From: a virus
Length of the DNA: 21,054 nucleotides
Direction: 5' to 3' (one strand)
Virus record (IMG/VR): IMGVR_UViG_3300022198_004361
Coordinates: 1 to 21,054 of that record
Shown here: in pieces, positions 8,009-15,960 of the stretch
Layout of the letters: each line of letters opens with the position of its first letter
How positions within the stretch are numbered: position 1 is the first letter of the stretch
Notes under the pieces: model-generated
The model's input: only the letters and a program-made list of their open reading frames with translations
The model's database searches: none
What the model was told of the DNA's origin: nothing
Program-made: the position numbers and the translations under genes

Positions 8009-8863
8009 TTATAATGCGTTTATATAAGCGTTAAAAGAATCTACAAGCTGAGCCATATAAGCTGATATATCTCCTCCTGCATAAAATATTCTTGTAGAAG
8101 CAGTACTATTTGCAGCAGGTGCGGCTCTATTAATACCATTAGTTAAAAATGTGTATGTCCTAGGAACAAATGTTGAAACGCTACTTGTAGTTCCTTGTAA
8201 TTCGTCTCCATGATATGTTTTAAATTCAGAAGAGTTAGACCTGATATGAGTAATGAAAGCATTTTGATAATCAGCAGTATATCCTCCAGGAACTTGCACA
8301 AGTTGTCCATTAATAGACCCATCTATAGTTCCTCCGTTTACGTCTGACCTAATCCAAGCTCTATTAGGATTTTCATCTATACCAACAAGATATTGCTGAG
8401 CTTGATTATCACTACCTGTCAAAACACCAAAAGATGCGCTATTTAAAGAATAATTTATGTTATGAGTTGCAGGTTGAAATCCAGTATTAATACCTGTTCC
8501 TTTATATTTATCATCTGTTGTAAATATAGTCTCACCATAAATACTAGGTAACACAACAAAAGGCTGTCTTAAATCTACGAGTGATTGTATTTGGTCTGCT
8601 GCTGCATAAACTTGAATACTATCTAGTAATGCAAACACATTATCTTCTCCTGTATTTCCAACTCCCTTTAAGTCTTTGATAAGTTGGTTAATAATTACTT
8701 TCCTCTCAGTAGTTGGCTCACTACCATTAACCAGCATTTTAACAAATACAGCTCCTGCCTCTACTTCATAACCATCGTAAAGTCTTTTATGTACTTCACC
8801 AGCATCATAAATAGGCTGATTTATTTTCCAATTATCTGTTGCTAGTTTATCTACTGTTGCCAT
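8009..8863 (-). CDS. Putative tail or appendage structural protein
   Basis: A 284 aa protein of unknown family with Ser/Thr/Asn/Gly-rich, cysteine-free composition typical of secreted-face phage virion proteins. Residues ~1-95 look helical (KLATDNWKINQPIYDAGEVH, RKVIINQLIKDLKGVGNTGE); from ~110 the chain is beta-like with many Asn/Ser/Tyr turns (FQPATHNINYSLNSASFGVL, GGTIDGSINGQLVQVPGGY); the C-terminal ~25 residues return to a helix (DISAYMAQLVDSFNAYINAL). Encoded 2 nt after the giant LamG protein, so it is almost surely co-translated with it. A partner of the fibre, for instance an adaptor or second receptor-binding chain, is the simplest inference. No glycoside hydrolase or chaperone motif is visible. 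Confidence 0.65.
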   Translation of the reverse strand: MATVDKLATDNWKINQPIYDAGEVHKRLYDGYEVEAGAVFVKMLVNGSEPTTERKVIINQLIKDLKGVGNTGEDNVFALLDSIQVYAAADQIQSLVDLRQPFVVLPSIYGETIFTTDDKYKGTGINTGFQPATHNINYSLNSASFGVLTGSDNQAQQYLVGIDENPNRAWIRSDVNGGTIDGSINGQLVQVPGGYTADYQNAFITHIRSNSSEFKTYHGDELQGTTSSVSTFVPRTYTFLTNGINRAAPAANSTASTRIFYAGGDISAYMAQLVDSFNAYINAL

Positions 8864-8865
8864 TA

Positions 8866-11800
8866 TTATTCTTTTACAATATTCAACTTATCTATCCCAA
8901 ATTCTTCAAAAGCATCTGGCACAGCACTACTACCAATATATAACTTTTCTATATCAACTGGAGTAGTAAACTCAATAGTAACTTGTTGCCAAATATTAGT
9001 AATAACTATATCTGTTTCTACATTATTAATATACACACTGCTTAAACCAAAATCAGATACTACTTGATTACCACTAATATAGGCTATTCTATTATTAGCT
9101 TCGTCTGTAAGTATATAAGCATGGTTAGTAGAAGTAGGTTTAATAATAAACTGTATTTGCTTAACATCAGTGTAAGGCCCAGCATGACCATCATAATCTA
9201 CATAACCCAAACCTCTAAGAGCAAATGTTTCTTCTTCTCCTACAATGTTTTGAGAGTTACATTCAAATCCAAATACGTCATAAGGTATTCCTGCTATTGT
9301 TTCTTTCTCTGGAAGTATTATTGTTTCCATATCCCCACTAGGAGTTCCATCATTACCATTACCACTTAAATCTTTAAATACTCCGTTTTGATTTATAAAT
9401 CCATCTTTATAATATAACTGTAAATTTTCAGGTGAGTAATCACTAGCTAATGCTCCATTATATATATCTGTTATATCATTTTGGTCAAGTATAGTATCCC
9501 ATACAGCTATATCGTCTGTAATATGCTTACCATAAGTTTCTGTTTGCCATAATCTTCCTAAATTATATACTTGAAATGTATTTGATTCTACAGGTATATT
9601 AAAAGGGTTTTCCTGACAAGCTATTCCATTTACAAAACAATTAGCTGTTGTACTATTAAAAGTAACAGCTACATGATACCAATTTCCTATTGTCATAGGT
9701 AACGGGTCAGTAAAAAATAATTGATTAGCAGCACTATTAATTCTTAATAATATTTTTGAAAAATTTATTTGTGGATTAATATATGAAAAATTAGAAGAAC
9801 CATCAGCTCCTATAACACGGTTATAATTTGATTGTAAAGGCATAAACCAAAATGCTATAGTTCCCTCACTTAAAGTAAATGGTGTGCTTACATTAACTAC
9901 ATCATTAATCCCATCAAAAGGAGAATACCTACTAACATTCTGTAATCCTAATTGTCTAGCTGTACTTAGTCCTGTTTCATAAGCAGGATTAGTCCAAGTG
10001 CCATGATTAGCATTATCTGAATAGTCATAAGCTGTATCTCCACCATTTTCAGTTAGTGGATAAAAGGCTGCTACATTAGACCAAGTAAGTCCTACAGTAT
10101 TTACAAGATAATCTTTAGTAAGTTCAGGTCTAGCGGCCATTTGTTCTACTTGTGTGGCATTGGGCACATCACTACCTATTATAAAATTAGAAACCAATCC
10201 TTTTATTAAATCCGCAGAAGTATTTTCTCCACCTATAAATCTTTGTCCTGAAGTATCAATACTATCAAACCAAACAGTTTTATCTGTACTTATAGTAAAA
10301 GTAAAGTTTGCTTCACTACCATTCAAGTAAACAATAGGTTCAACACCATCTTGAACAATAGTTAATTGAAATATCTCGTCGTAAAGTATGTCTGATATTT
10401 CAATTATCCATTTTTCTGTAGAACCGTCTCTAACATGAATATCAATAGTATCATCATTTCTGTAGATAAGTCTTAAAAAGTCAACAGAACTATTTGATAG
10501 ATTAATTATTTTACTTGCATTAGCTATTGAAGAATCCAAATACAAGCCCATGTGTATAAATCCTGTTGCGAAACTAATATCAGCAGACAAATCACTAGGT
10601 AGTGAAATAACACTTGTCCCATCAAACTTTCCTACAATACCTGTGTATGGAGATAGTTCTTTGTAGTAACCATGTCTTACCCAACAAGTAGCAGTATCAA
10701 AATTGTTTAATGTGCCATTTTGATTTCCCATTGTGTCTATTAATGCAGTTTCACCATCATCTTCATTAAATTGATAATATCTATCAGGGGTAAATAAATT
10801 AGTAGCTAAATAACCATTTCCACTATTATATAAAGTTTGATGATTTGTAAGTGTTAAAGGTGTATCTACAATACTTAATTCATCAGTTCTTCCTTGAAAA
10901 ATAAAATTTAATGATGAACTATTACTCATATCTGCACCTAATCCACTTGCTGTTCTTGCAAGAACTGTACCTGCATTAACCGTTGAACTTGCCTCTTGTA
11001 CTCCGTTTAAAAATAAATAATGTTGGTCGTTTACGCTATCAAAAACAAATGAAACAAATTGCCAACTATTAATTGGTATATCCGAAGTTGATATTAATTG
11101 AACTTCCGTGCCACTATTTCTTGCTCTACATCCTAATTTATTTGATGTGTCAAAATTTACACCAATAGCTACACCGTAATTATTAAAGCTACCATGCCAA
11201 AAAATGTATTGACGTGAAGCACTGGCAGAATTTTCTCGATAAAACCATAAATTAATGGTAAATTGAGATTTTCCTGTTAAATATGTTTCATTAAAATCAA
11301 CATAATCATTAACCCCATCAAATTTTAAAGCGTTGCCGAATGTAAACTCTGGTTTAGTAGGACTAGTATTCTCAATTCTATACTGACCAGGAACAGTAAT
11401 AGTTTCTCTCTTAGTAGCATTACCTACATAACGAGTAAATGTATAACCACTCCAATCATAAGTAGTTCCATTAGCACCATAAATATTTTTGAAGTCTAAT
11501 ATAATATCATCGTTAGAATCTGTAATTTGAAATCTAGAAATATAACCATTTACTTGAAAATCTCTAAAACTACTACTACTAGGTCTTTGCATTATAGAAA
11601 GAACTTGTGCTGTAGTCATAGTGCCTGCACTAGGAGAACCACTATTACGATTTATCATAATTATTGCTGCAGCTCCATCTAAAGAAACAGTCCAAGCACT
11701 TCCGTTATATTCAAATAAAAGAGTATGATTACCAACACTTATAATACCTAAATTAGCACCCCAATTTGTACCTGTTGTAGTTCTAAATCCTACATTATCT

Positions 11801-12192
11801 GGACTATAACTTGCAGTAACTTGTCCTAAAATTATTCTATTATCTGCTGATACTGTTACGGATTCTAAAAAACATGAAGCAGCAGTTGTAGTATCATTAG
11901 AAATAATTTGGGTAGCTAAATAAAACTCAAAATAATAACTTTTTAAAGTATTTGCTCCACTAGTTGATACAAGAGGACTTCTAAAATAATTTAACTGATT
12001 TCCATCAGCAACAAGATAATCATTAATAACAGATTCACCTTCTCCAGCACCTACAAAACTATTAGTATTTTGTTCAGTAAAGTCATAGAAGTGTTCTCCA
12101 ATTATTGCGGATACAGCATCACCAATAGCTCCAATAGCACTTAATACAGAACTTCCAATCCTAGAAAATAAAGATATCTTAAAAGGACTCAT
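8866..12192 (-). CDS. Giant multi-LamG (concanavalin-like) tail fibre / receptor-binding protein
   Basis: The 1108 aa product is built of repeated LamG/concanavalin A-like beta sandwiches, which bind glycans or surface proteins. The clearest unit is 288-455: ALKFDGVNDYVDF at its start, TINLWFYRE, NSWQFVSFVFD, HYLFLNGVQE and RTDELSIVDTPLT. Related units are at about 55-240, 520-665 (GKFDGTSVISL...YLNGSEA) and 745-910 (SPFDGINDVVNV, NWYHVAVTFN, CFVNGIACQ, TDDIAVWDT), with a more divergent C-terminal sandwich at about 960-1108. Spacers share a Y-x-F/Y-x-(N)-E/G...D-x-x-GN-x-NGT motif (471-496 and two later copies). The N-terminal 30 residues are hydrophobic-amphipathic (SSVLSAIGAIGDAVSAIIGE) and may attach to the virion. 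Host recognition is the likely role; enzymatic residues are not visible. Confidence 0.85.
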   Translation of the reverse strand: MSPFKISLFSRIGSSVLSAIGAIGDAVSAIIGEHFYDFTEQNTNSFVGAGEGESVINDYLVADGNQLNYFRSPLVSTSGANTLKSYYFEFYLATQIISNDTTTAASCFLESVTVSADNRIILGQVTASYSPDNVGFRTTTGTNWGANLGIISVGNHTLLFEYNGSAWTVSLDGAAAIIMINRNSGSPSAGTMTTAQVLSIMQRPSSSSFRDFQVNGYISRFQITDSNDDIILDFKNIYGANGTTYDWSGYTFTRYVGNATKRETITVPGQYRIENTSPTKPEFTFGNALKFDGVNDYVDFNETYLTGKSQFTINLWFYRENSASASRQYIFWHGSFNNYGVAIGVNFDTSNKLGCRARNSGTEVQLISTSDIPINSWQFVSFVFDSVNDQHYLFLNGVQEASSTVNAGTVLARTASGLGADMSNSSSLNFIFQGRTDELSIVDTPLTLTNHQTLYNSGNGYLATNLFTPDRYYQFNEDDGETALIDTMGNQNGTLNNFDTATCWVRHGYYKELSPYTGIVGKFDGTSVISLPSDLSADISFATGFIHMGLYLDSSIANASKIINLSNSSVDFLRLIYRNDDTIDIHVRDGSTEKWIIEISDILYDEIFQLTIVQDGVEPIVYLNGSEANFTFTISTDKTVWFDSIDTSGQRFIGGENTSADLIKGLVSNFIIGSDVPNATQVEQMAARPELTKDYLVNTVGLTWSNVAAFYPLTENGGDTAYDYSDNANHGTWTNPAYETGLSTARQLGLQNVSRYSPFDGINDVVNVSTPFTLSEGTIAFWFMPLQSNYNRVIGADGSSNFSYINPQINFSKILLRINSAANQLFFTDPLPMTIGNWYHVAVTFNSTTANCFVNGIACQENPFNIPVESNTFQVYNLGRLWQTETYGKHITDDIAVWDTILDQNDITDIYNGALASDYSPENLQLYYKDGFINQNGVFKDLSGNGNDGTPSGDMETIILPEKETIAGIPYDVFGFECNSQNIVGEEETFALRGLGYVDYDGHAGPYTDVKQIQFIIKPTSTNHAYILTDEANNRIAYISGNQVVSDFGLSSVYINNVETDIVITNIWQQVTIEFTTPVDIEKLYIGSSAVPDAFEEFGIDKLNIVKE

Positions 12193-12195
12193 GGC

Positions 12196-12465
12196 TTACC
12201 AATGAGCTACAATATTAGAAACTGTAGTACCTGTAGCGTAAACTCTAACAACATTTACCGGAATCCATTCTCCAGCATAGATGCCATTATAAGTTATCTC
12301 ATCTCCACCAACAGTTAATACCTTAATATCAGTCCCACCAGAAATATTACCTATTCTAAGAAGGCAACCTTTATTTTTACTTTCGCTTCCAAATGGTGGA
12401 GCGATATTAACAGTGTCGCTAGGAGTAACAACTTTTGCCCTACCTGCTTGATCTTTTGTATTCAT
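12196..12465 (-). CDS. Small spike-base-like virion protein
   Basis: This 89 aa protein shows VTPSDTVNIAPPF (13-25), then LRIGNISGGTDIKVLTVGGD (36-55), and a C-terminal IPVNVVRVYATGTTVSNIVAHW. The scheme TPSDT ... G-G-x-x-x-V-x-T-x-G-G-D ... PV-x-V-x-RV-x-ATGTT-x-x-NI-V-A is that of small phage and gene-transfer-agent structural proteins, including the head spike base (RCAP_rcc01079-type) family as I remember it. An all-beta, surface-exposed virion role fits its place directly before the LamG fibre (3-nt gap). ATGA overlap couples it to the 51 aa Cys protein upstream. The family match is by eye. Confidence 0.7.
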   Translation of the reverse strand: MNTKDQAGRAKVVTPSDTVNIAPPFGSESKNKGCLLRIGNISGGTDIKVLTVGGDEITYNGIYAGEWIPVNVVRVYATGTTVSNIVAHW

Positions 12466-12617
12466 AACTTAACCTTATTTAGTTTTTCTTTTCTTGAAGC
12501 ACAGCCGCAATCTTTTCCGGTAATTTTAGATACTTTATCAACAACAGCCTTAACTCCAGTTATGGTTGTCACCTTTTCAACAAGATCACCTAATCCAATT
12601 TTTTCTCTGTGTTTCAT
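12462..12617 (-). CDS. 51 aa basic protein with a C-G-C motif
   Basis: Read by hand: ATG at 12615-12617, stop TGA at 12462-12464, 51 codons. The product has a GLGDLVEKVTTITGVKAVVD region, an ITGKDCGCASRKEKLNK tail with Cys at 37 and 39, and net positive charge. From memory this GLGD...KDCGC...RKE-LNK layout recurs in small proteins of Bacteroidota phages, of unknown function; the C-x-C could bind a metal or form a disulfide. It opens the virion/lysis/packaging operon, right below a TATATTTG promoter element only 8 nt from its ATG, and its stop overlaps the next ATG. Confidence 0.75.
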   Translation of the reverse strand: MKHREKIGLGDLVEKVTTITGVKAVVDKVSKITGKDCGCASRKEKLNKVKL

Positions 12618-12625
12618 ATGTTATG

Positions 12626-12633
12626 CAAATATA
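12626..12633 (-). promoter_or_regulatory. Putative minus-strand -7 element for the structural operon
   Basis: The minus strand reads TATATTTGC here, an exact TAnnTTTG match, followed by ATAACAT and then the ATG at 12617. Start of transcription would fall within a few bases of the start codon, giving a very short leader. A -33 TTTG is not well matched at 19-21 nt (TTTC lies 17 nt upstream). It overlaps the plus-strand promoter region of the winged-helix gene. Confidence 0.6.
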
Positions 12634-12634
12634 G

Positions 12635-12642
12635 TAGATTTG
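12635..12642 (+). promoter_or_regulatory. Putative plus-strand -7 element for the winged-helix gene
   Basis: TAGATTTG on the plus strand matches TAnnTTTG and lies only 6 nt before the ATG at 12649, so the mRNA is probably leaderless or nearly so. The best -33 candidate (GTTT around 12611-12614) is imperfect. This element and the minus-strand element at 12626-12633 are separated by one base. Confidence 0.55.
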
Positions 12643-12648
12643 TAGTTA

Positions 12649-13092
12649 ATGAAATCAGATTATTTAAAATACTATAAGGTAGTTAGAAAATTTATTAAGG
12701 AAAAGCACGGACTTACACAGTCAGATTTAGATACTCTATTCTTCTTAAGATCAGAGGGTTTGTTCACATCAACAAACTTTGATGAGTTTAACAAAATAGT
12801 GTCGTGGGATAGATTAAGGTTAGATAGACTCAGACAAAATGGATGGGTCGAGATCTATAGAGATGCTCCAAAGGATTTAAAGCCTGGAAAAATAGGAGTT
12901 GTATATAGGTTAACCTATAAAGCAAAGCGTGTTATAGATACGATATACGAATACCTAGATGGTAGGTCTCTACCAATGACTCAAACAAGTAACCCGTTAA
13001 TGGCAAAAAATGTACCCTTCTCATCGAAGGTACATAGAAATTTTATAAGAAACTTAAATAAAAAAATTAAGACGGGACAGCACAAACAATAA
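12649..13092 (+). CDS. Winged-helix (MarR-like) DNA-binding protein, only plus-strand gene
   Basis: A 147 aa basic protein. The helices LTQSDLDTLFFLRSEGLF (22-39), TNFDEFNKIVSW (42-53) and DRLRLDRLRQNGWVEIYR (54-71), then a beta wing (GKIGVVYRLTYKAKRVIDTIY), give the order of a MarR-type winged helix: scaffold helix, recognition helix with 'D-x-L-R-Q-N-GWVE', wing, then a C-terminal helix. The C-terminal part (TSNPLMAKN...) resembles, from memory, small proteins common in marine Bacteroidota phages. It is divergent from the structural operon and shares a 31-nt promoter region with it, so it may regulate that operon or itself. Its 3' end overlaps the convergent groES by 26 nt. DNA binding is inferred from pattern only. 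Confidence 0.75.
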   Translation: MKSDYLKYYKVVRKFIKEKHGLTQSDLDTLFFLRSEGLFTSTNFDEFNKIVSWDRLRLDRLRQNGWVEIYRDAPKDLKPGKIGVVYRLTYKAKRVIDTIYEYLDGRSLPMTQTSNPLMAKNVPFSSKVHRNFIRNLNKKIKTGQHKQ

Positions 13093-13330
13093 ATGGATAC
13101 TTAATAGCCATCACATTTTCTCCTTCTATATGCAAAGAAAATGTTCTTGATTTATCGTAATATATAACATCATTCACCTTTAGTTTTCCACAACTCTCGC
13201 CAACAGATACAATCTTACCTTTAGAGTATCTGAAGTCTGATTTGTCTGTAATTATCATTCCATTTTTATCCTTTAGCTCTTCGTTAACAGGTTTAAATAA
13301 AACGTAATCAGCTATTGTTACTATATTCAT
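13067..13330 (-). CDS. groES: Co-chaperonin GroES
   Basis: An 87 aa GroES. It begins IADYVLFKP (6-14), then has a mobile-loop region NEELKDKNGMIITDK (16-30) with the GMII tripeptide in place of the E. coli GIVL contact, then the barrel signatures YSKGKIVSVGE (35-45), KVNDVIYYDK (51-60), IEGENVMAIKYPFIVC (68-83). Length is slightly below the 95-100 usual; the roof hairpin seems shortened. It caps GroEL and provides a folding chamber. The gene ends a three-gene chaperonin operon, its start overlapping the 122 aa gene by 23 nt. The 3' end lies antisense to the end of the winged-helix gene. A phage T4 gp31-like role, adapting chaperonin to a phage capsid protein, is plausible but here a phage GroEL is present too. 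Confidence 0.9.
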   Translation of the reverse strand: MNIVTIADYVLFKPVNEELKDKNGMIITDKSDFRYSKGKIVSVGESCGKLKVNDVIYYDKSRTFSLHIEGENVMAIKYPFIVCAVPS

Positions 13331-13676
13331 TTTTATATTTTTTTTGAAATTCGTAAATAAATTTTATTGGCGAGTGGTCTAAAAAGTCATTTTCATTTAC
13401 AATTTCTCTAACTACCCATCCTGCACTTTTTCTGATTATACCCTTTTTTAGGTCTTTACCCCATCTAAACCAACCTGTTCTTTGGTCGTAATTTAATCCT
13501 AGACTAATAAGCATATTACCTGTAATATCTACGGGTAGTAAGAATTTTATGTATTCAGATATTCCATTATGAGAAAAAACCTTGTTGTTTTCACCAAACT
13601 TTTCTATAGAAAAAACCTTACCATTCCTATCAGAAACAATGGATCCAATTTCTAAATCAGTTCGATTCATAAACAA
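13308..13676 (-). CDS. Hypothetical protein between groEL and groES
   Basis: A 122 aa protein of no assigned function. The N-terminal part (IGSIVSDRNGKVFSIEKFGE, 11-30) reads as a small beta unit, followed by ISEYIKFLLPVDITGNMLISLGLNYD (39-64), WFRWGKD (71-77) and a C-terminal SPIKFIYEFQKKYKN (102-116). This layout recalls a small family frequent in Bacteroidota phages and prophages, with L-L-K-x-GF in the middle and an 'H/Y-x-LQ-x-LYxxLTG' helix at the end; the match is weak and from memory. The 67 aa product at 18438-18641 (ending LNNLVKTLTGESIY) looks like a distant member. It overlaps groEL by 20 nt and groES by 23 nt. The start may be Met3 at 13670. Confidence 0.75.
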   Translation of the reverse strand: MFMNRTDLEIGSIVSDRNGKVFSIEKFGENNKVFSHNGISEYIKFLLPVDITGNMLISLGLNYDQRTGWFRWGKDLKKGIIRKSAGWVVREIVNENDFLDHSPIKFIYEFQKKYKNEYSNNS

Positions 13677-15231
13677 CAGTATCAGTCCCTAGTACAGTAG
13701 TTGCAACAGAAACAGCATTCTCTAATGCCGACTTTGTAACTTTTGAAGGATCAACAACGCCCATATCAATAAGATTGCCATATTTACCAGATTTTAAATT
13801 ATAACCAAATCCAATTTCATTTTTATACGGATAAACATCTTCTTTATTTAAATCAGCATTTTCCAGTATCTTTAATAAAGGTTGCTTTAATGCATATTTC
13901 ATTATTTCATGAGCAACAATTTCTTCTTGAGTCAAATCTTCTACAGTAAAGTCTAAATGGGTTTGAGCATCATATAGAGCTTTCCCTGCCCCAGACACTA
14001 CCCCATCTTCTATAGATGACCTTACAGCACAAACAGCATCCTCTATTCTATCATAAAGTTCTTTCTGCTCTATGTCGCTATTACCGCCTGCGTATATAAC
14101 ACCTATACCCCCATCTAAAGTGGCAATTCTTTTTCTTATGAACTCTCTCTCAGATTCGGTAGAAGCTTCGTTAATGGCCTCTTTCAATTCCTCTACCCTT
14201 TGACTTATAGCTTCATCGCTTGAATTAACCCTAACCATTACTGTAGACTCCTGATCAGAAACAACTCTAGATACTAACCCAAGATCTTCATATGATATTA
14301 AACTTAAATCATCCCCTGTTGATTCGCTAAAGTATGTAGCACCAGTTGCTAAAGCAATATCCTTCATTAACTCATCTTGCTTCCATCCGAAATTTGGCGG
14401 TTCAACAGCCAACATCTTTAATCCTAACTTCACAGTATTTGCAGCTAAAGTAACATTGAAGTTAACTGAGCATGGAGCTATTATAATTAATGGCTTTCTT
14501 TCTTGTATAACCTTTGATAAGGCCCCTTCTATTTGAGATAAATTACTTATCTCTTGGGTAGACACCAAAACATGAACATCACCCTCAAGGATACACTGAT
14601 CACCCTTCATGTTATTGATAAAAGCCCTATTAGACATACCCCTATCAATCTTAATCCCGTTTGCACCTTCAAAATATGTCTCCTCTGTCTTTGAATTATC
14701 AACAGTAACATGTCCGTTTTTACCAACACTTGTGTATGCCTTATGAACTAAATCTCCGAGCCATGGTGTGTTATTAGTTGATATGGTTGCAATTTCTTTC
14801 ATTAACTTCTCATCTAAGTTTATCTTAGATTTATTAATAATATCGATGCATGAATTTTTTAAATCTACTATTTTAGACATTATATCAGATCTGCTTAAAG
14901 AAGAGTTACCATTAATAAGCTCTAAACCTTTTTCAATTATAGCGTAAGCTAAAACTATCGATGTTGTTGTCCCATCACCAGCTTTTGTTGCTGTGTTTAA
15001 TGATGCTTGTCTTACCATAGTGGCACCAAGACTTTCTACCTTATCATCTAAGTTTACAGCTCTAGCTACAGTAACACCATCCTTTGTCACTGTCATCCCA
15101 CCAATATGTCTGTTTGATTCTAAAACTACGGTTTTACCGTTAGGTCCTAATGTGCTTGATACAGCCTTGTAAATTTTAGTAATGCCTGAGAATAGTTTTT
15201 CTCTAGCTTCTTCAGAAAATAATAGTTTCAT
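13657..15231 (-). CDS. groEL: Chaperonin GroEL (phage-encoded)
   Basis: A full-length-like 524 aa Hsp60. ATP-site residues are kept: LGPNGKTVVL (28-37), TKDGVTVAR with D51 (49-57), AGDGTTT (84-90), the catalytic D398 in RIEDAVCAVR, GAGKAL (415-419 region, GGG changed to GAG) and VVDP with D494. The apical substrate-binding part (about 190-370) aligns by pattern (RGMSNRAFINN, EVP-type positions, KAPNFG-like EPPNFGWKQDELMKDIA). The flexible GGM-rich C-terminal tail of bacterial GroEL is absent; the chain ends GTDTVVYESN. Folding of phage proteins, perhaps capsid or fibre chains, is the likely use. It is first in the operon with a 122 aa gene and groES, and has its own promoter-like element at 15249-15256. 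Confidence 0.95.
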   Translation of the reverse strand: MKLLFSEEAREKLFSGITKIYKAVSSTLGPNGKTVVLESNRHIGGMTVTKDGVTVARAVNLDDKVESLGATMVRQASLNTATKAGDGTTTSIVLAYAIIEKGLELINGNSSLSRSDIMSKIVDLKNSCIDIINKSKINLDEKLMKEIATISTNNTPWLGDLVHKAYTSVGKNGHVTVDNSKTEETYFEGANGIKIDRGMSNRAFINNMKGDQCILEGDVHVLVSTQEISNLSQIEGALSKVIQERKPLIIIAPCSVNFNVTLAANTVKLGLKMLAVEPPNFGWKQDELMKDIALATGATYFSESTGDDLSLISYEDLGLVSRVVSDQESTVMVRVNSSDEAISQRVEELKEAINEASTESEREFIRKRIATLDGGIGVIYAGGNSDIEQKELYDRIEDAVCAVRSSIEDGVVSGAGKALYDAQTHLDFTVEDLTQEEIVAHEIMKYALKQPLLKILENADLNKEDVYPYKNEIGFGYNLKSGKYGNLIDMGVVDPSKVTKSALENAVSVATTVLGTDTVVYESN

Positions 15232-15248
15232 TTAATTTAAATTTACAG

Positions 15249-15256
15249 CAAATATA
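15249..15256 (-). promoter_or_regulatory. Putative -7 element for groEL operon
   Basis: The minus strand reads TATATTTGC 17 nt before the groEL ATG, a match to TAnnTTTG. A TTTG lies upstream at 17-nt spacing rather than the usual 19-21. The element overlaps the 15-30 nt gap after the 215 aa gene, which supports separate transcription of the chaperonin operon. Confidence 0.55.
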
Positions 15257-15262
15257 TAAATA

Positions 15263-15910
15263 TTACTGAATCTCAAAATCAAATGATGAAAATTCTGAAA
15301 GTATATCTCCAGAACGAGTAGAACTTACAGTTATTCTTAAATAAGTATTTGATGGAAAATTAAAATAAGAGTAAAATGAATCAACATGACTTCCTATACT
15401 ATACTTTGAACTTTGAACTGTTTTAATAATATCAAAATTAACATTATCAGGAGAGGATTCTAAGTTGAAATTAATCTGGGAATTATTAGCCGATATATTC
15501 GTAAAAGCTGACATTGAAACTTTTATAACAAAAGCTTCATCGGATATATTTGCAATAAAAGTATTATTTAAAAGATTCATCTTGCCAGGATAAATATTAA
15601 TACTTCCTGTAGAAGGATTTCCTGTTATTCCTTTAAATGAAATTACCGTAGGCTCTAATATAACATTACTTATAGACCTTTCTTCAGATAATAATAATAG
15701 TTTTTGCTTTTTTAATGAATCTATATCAGCTTGAAGAGCATCTTCAATACCATCAACATAGGATTGAACTACATAGTTTCCTTGAAAATAACTCTTAAGA
15801 TTAGATAAAGAAAAATTTTTTGTGCCACCACCATTGGATGAGTCACTACCAATAAGCTTGTCATCATTGCTTATAGTTTGGTCATTATCGTAGTCATTTA
15901 TTCTTCCCAT
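15263..15910 (-). CDS. Tail fibre/appendage-like protein with phage fibre N-terminus
   Basis: A 215 aa protein. Its first 42 residues match the N-terminal pattern common in phage tail fibres: IxxYDxDxxIxxxDKLIGSD, then GGGTKNFSLSNLKSYFQ. A predicted helix follows (YVDGIEDALQADIDSLKKQK, 52-71), probably a trimeric stalk, and a beta-rich C-terminal domain with GITGNPSTGSINIYPGK, then ISANNSQINFNLESSPDN, ending FSSFDFEIQ. This suggests an adaptor with a short stalk and a beta head. It lies just upstream of groEL, with a 31-bp gap holding the groEL promoter, and downstream of a terminator and a TATCTTTG promoter 5 nt from its ATG. Specific partner unknown. Confidence 0.78.
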   Translation of the reverse strand: MGRINDYDNDQTISNDDKLIGSDSSNGGGTKNFSLSNLKSYFQGNYVVQSYVDGIEDALQADIDSLKKQKLLLLSEERSISNVILEPTVISFKGITGNPSTGSINIYPGKMNLLNNTFIANISDEAFVIKVSMSAFTNISANNSQINFNLESSPDNVNFDIIKTVQSSKYSIGSHVDSFYSYFNFPSNTYLRITVSSTRSGDILSEFSSFDFEIQ

Positions 15911-15915
15911 AACTG

Positions 15916-15923
15916 CAAAGATA
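15916..15923 (-). promoter_or_regulatory. Putative -7 element, near-leaderless, for the 215 aa gene
   Basis: Minus strand TATCTTTGC matches TAnnTTTG and is followed by AGTT and the ATG at 15910, so the leader would be almost absent. No clear -33 TTTG was found. It lies just downstream of the terminator at 15961-15999. Confidence 0.55.
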
Positions 15924-15960
15924 TTAAACTTTTTATTTGCTACTAATATGGTATTTTAAC

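Noticed and set aside
9064-9369. Plus-strand frame of 101 codons
   Set aside because: Antisense shadow of the C-terminal LamG region.
12448-12645. Plus-strand frame of 65 codons
   Set aside because: Antisense to the 51 aa gene and the promoter region; the minus-strand reading has the better motifs and overlaps.
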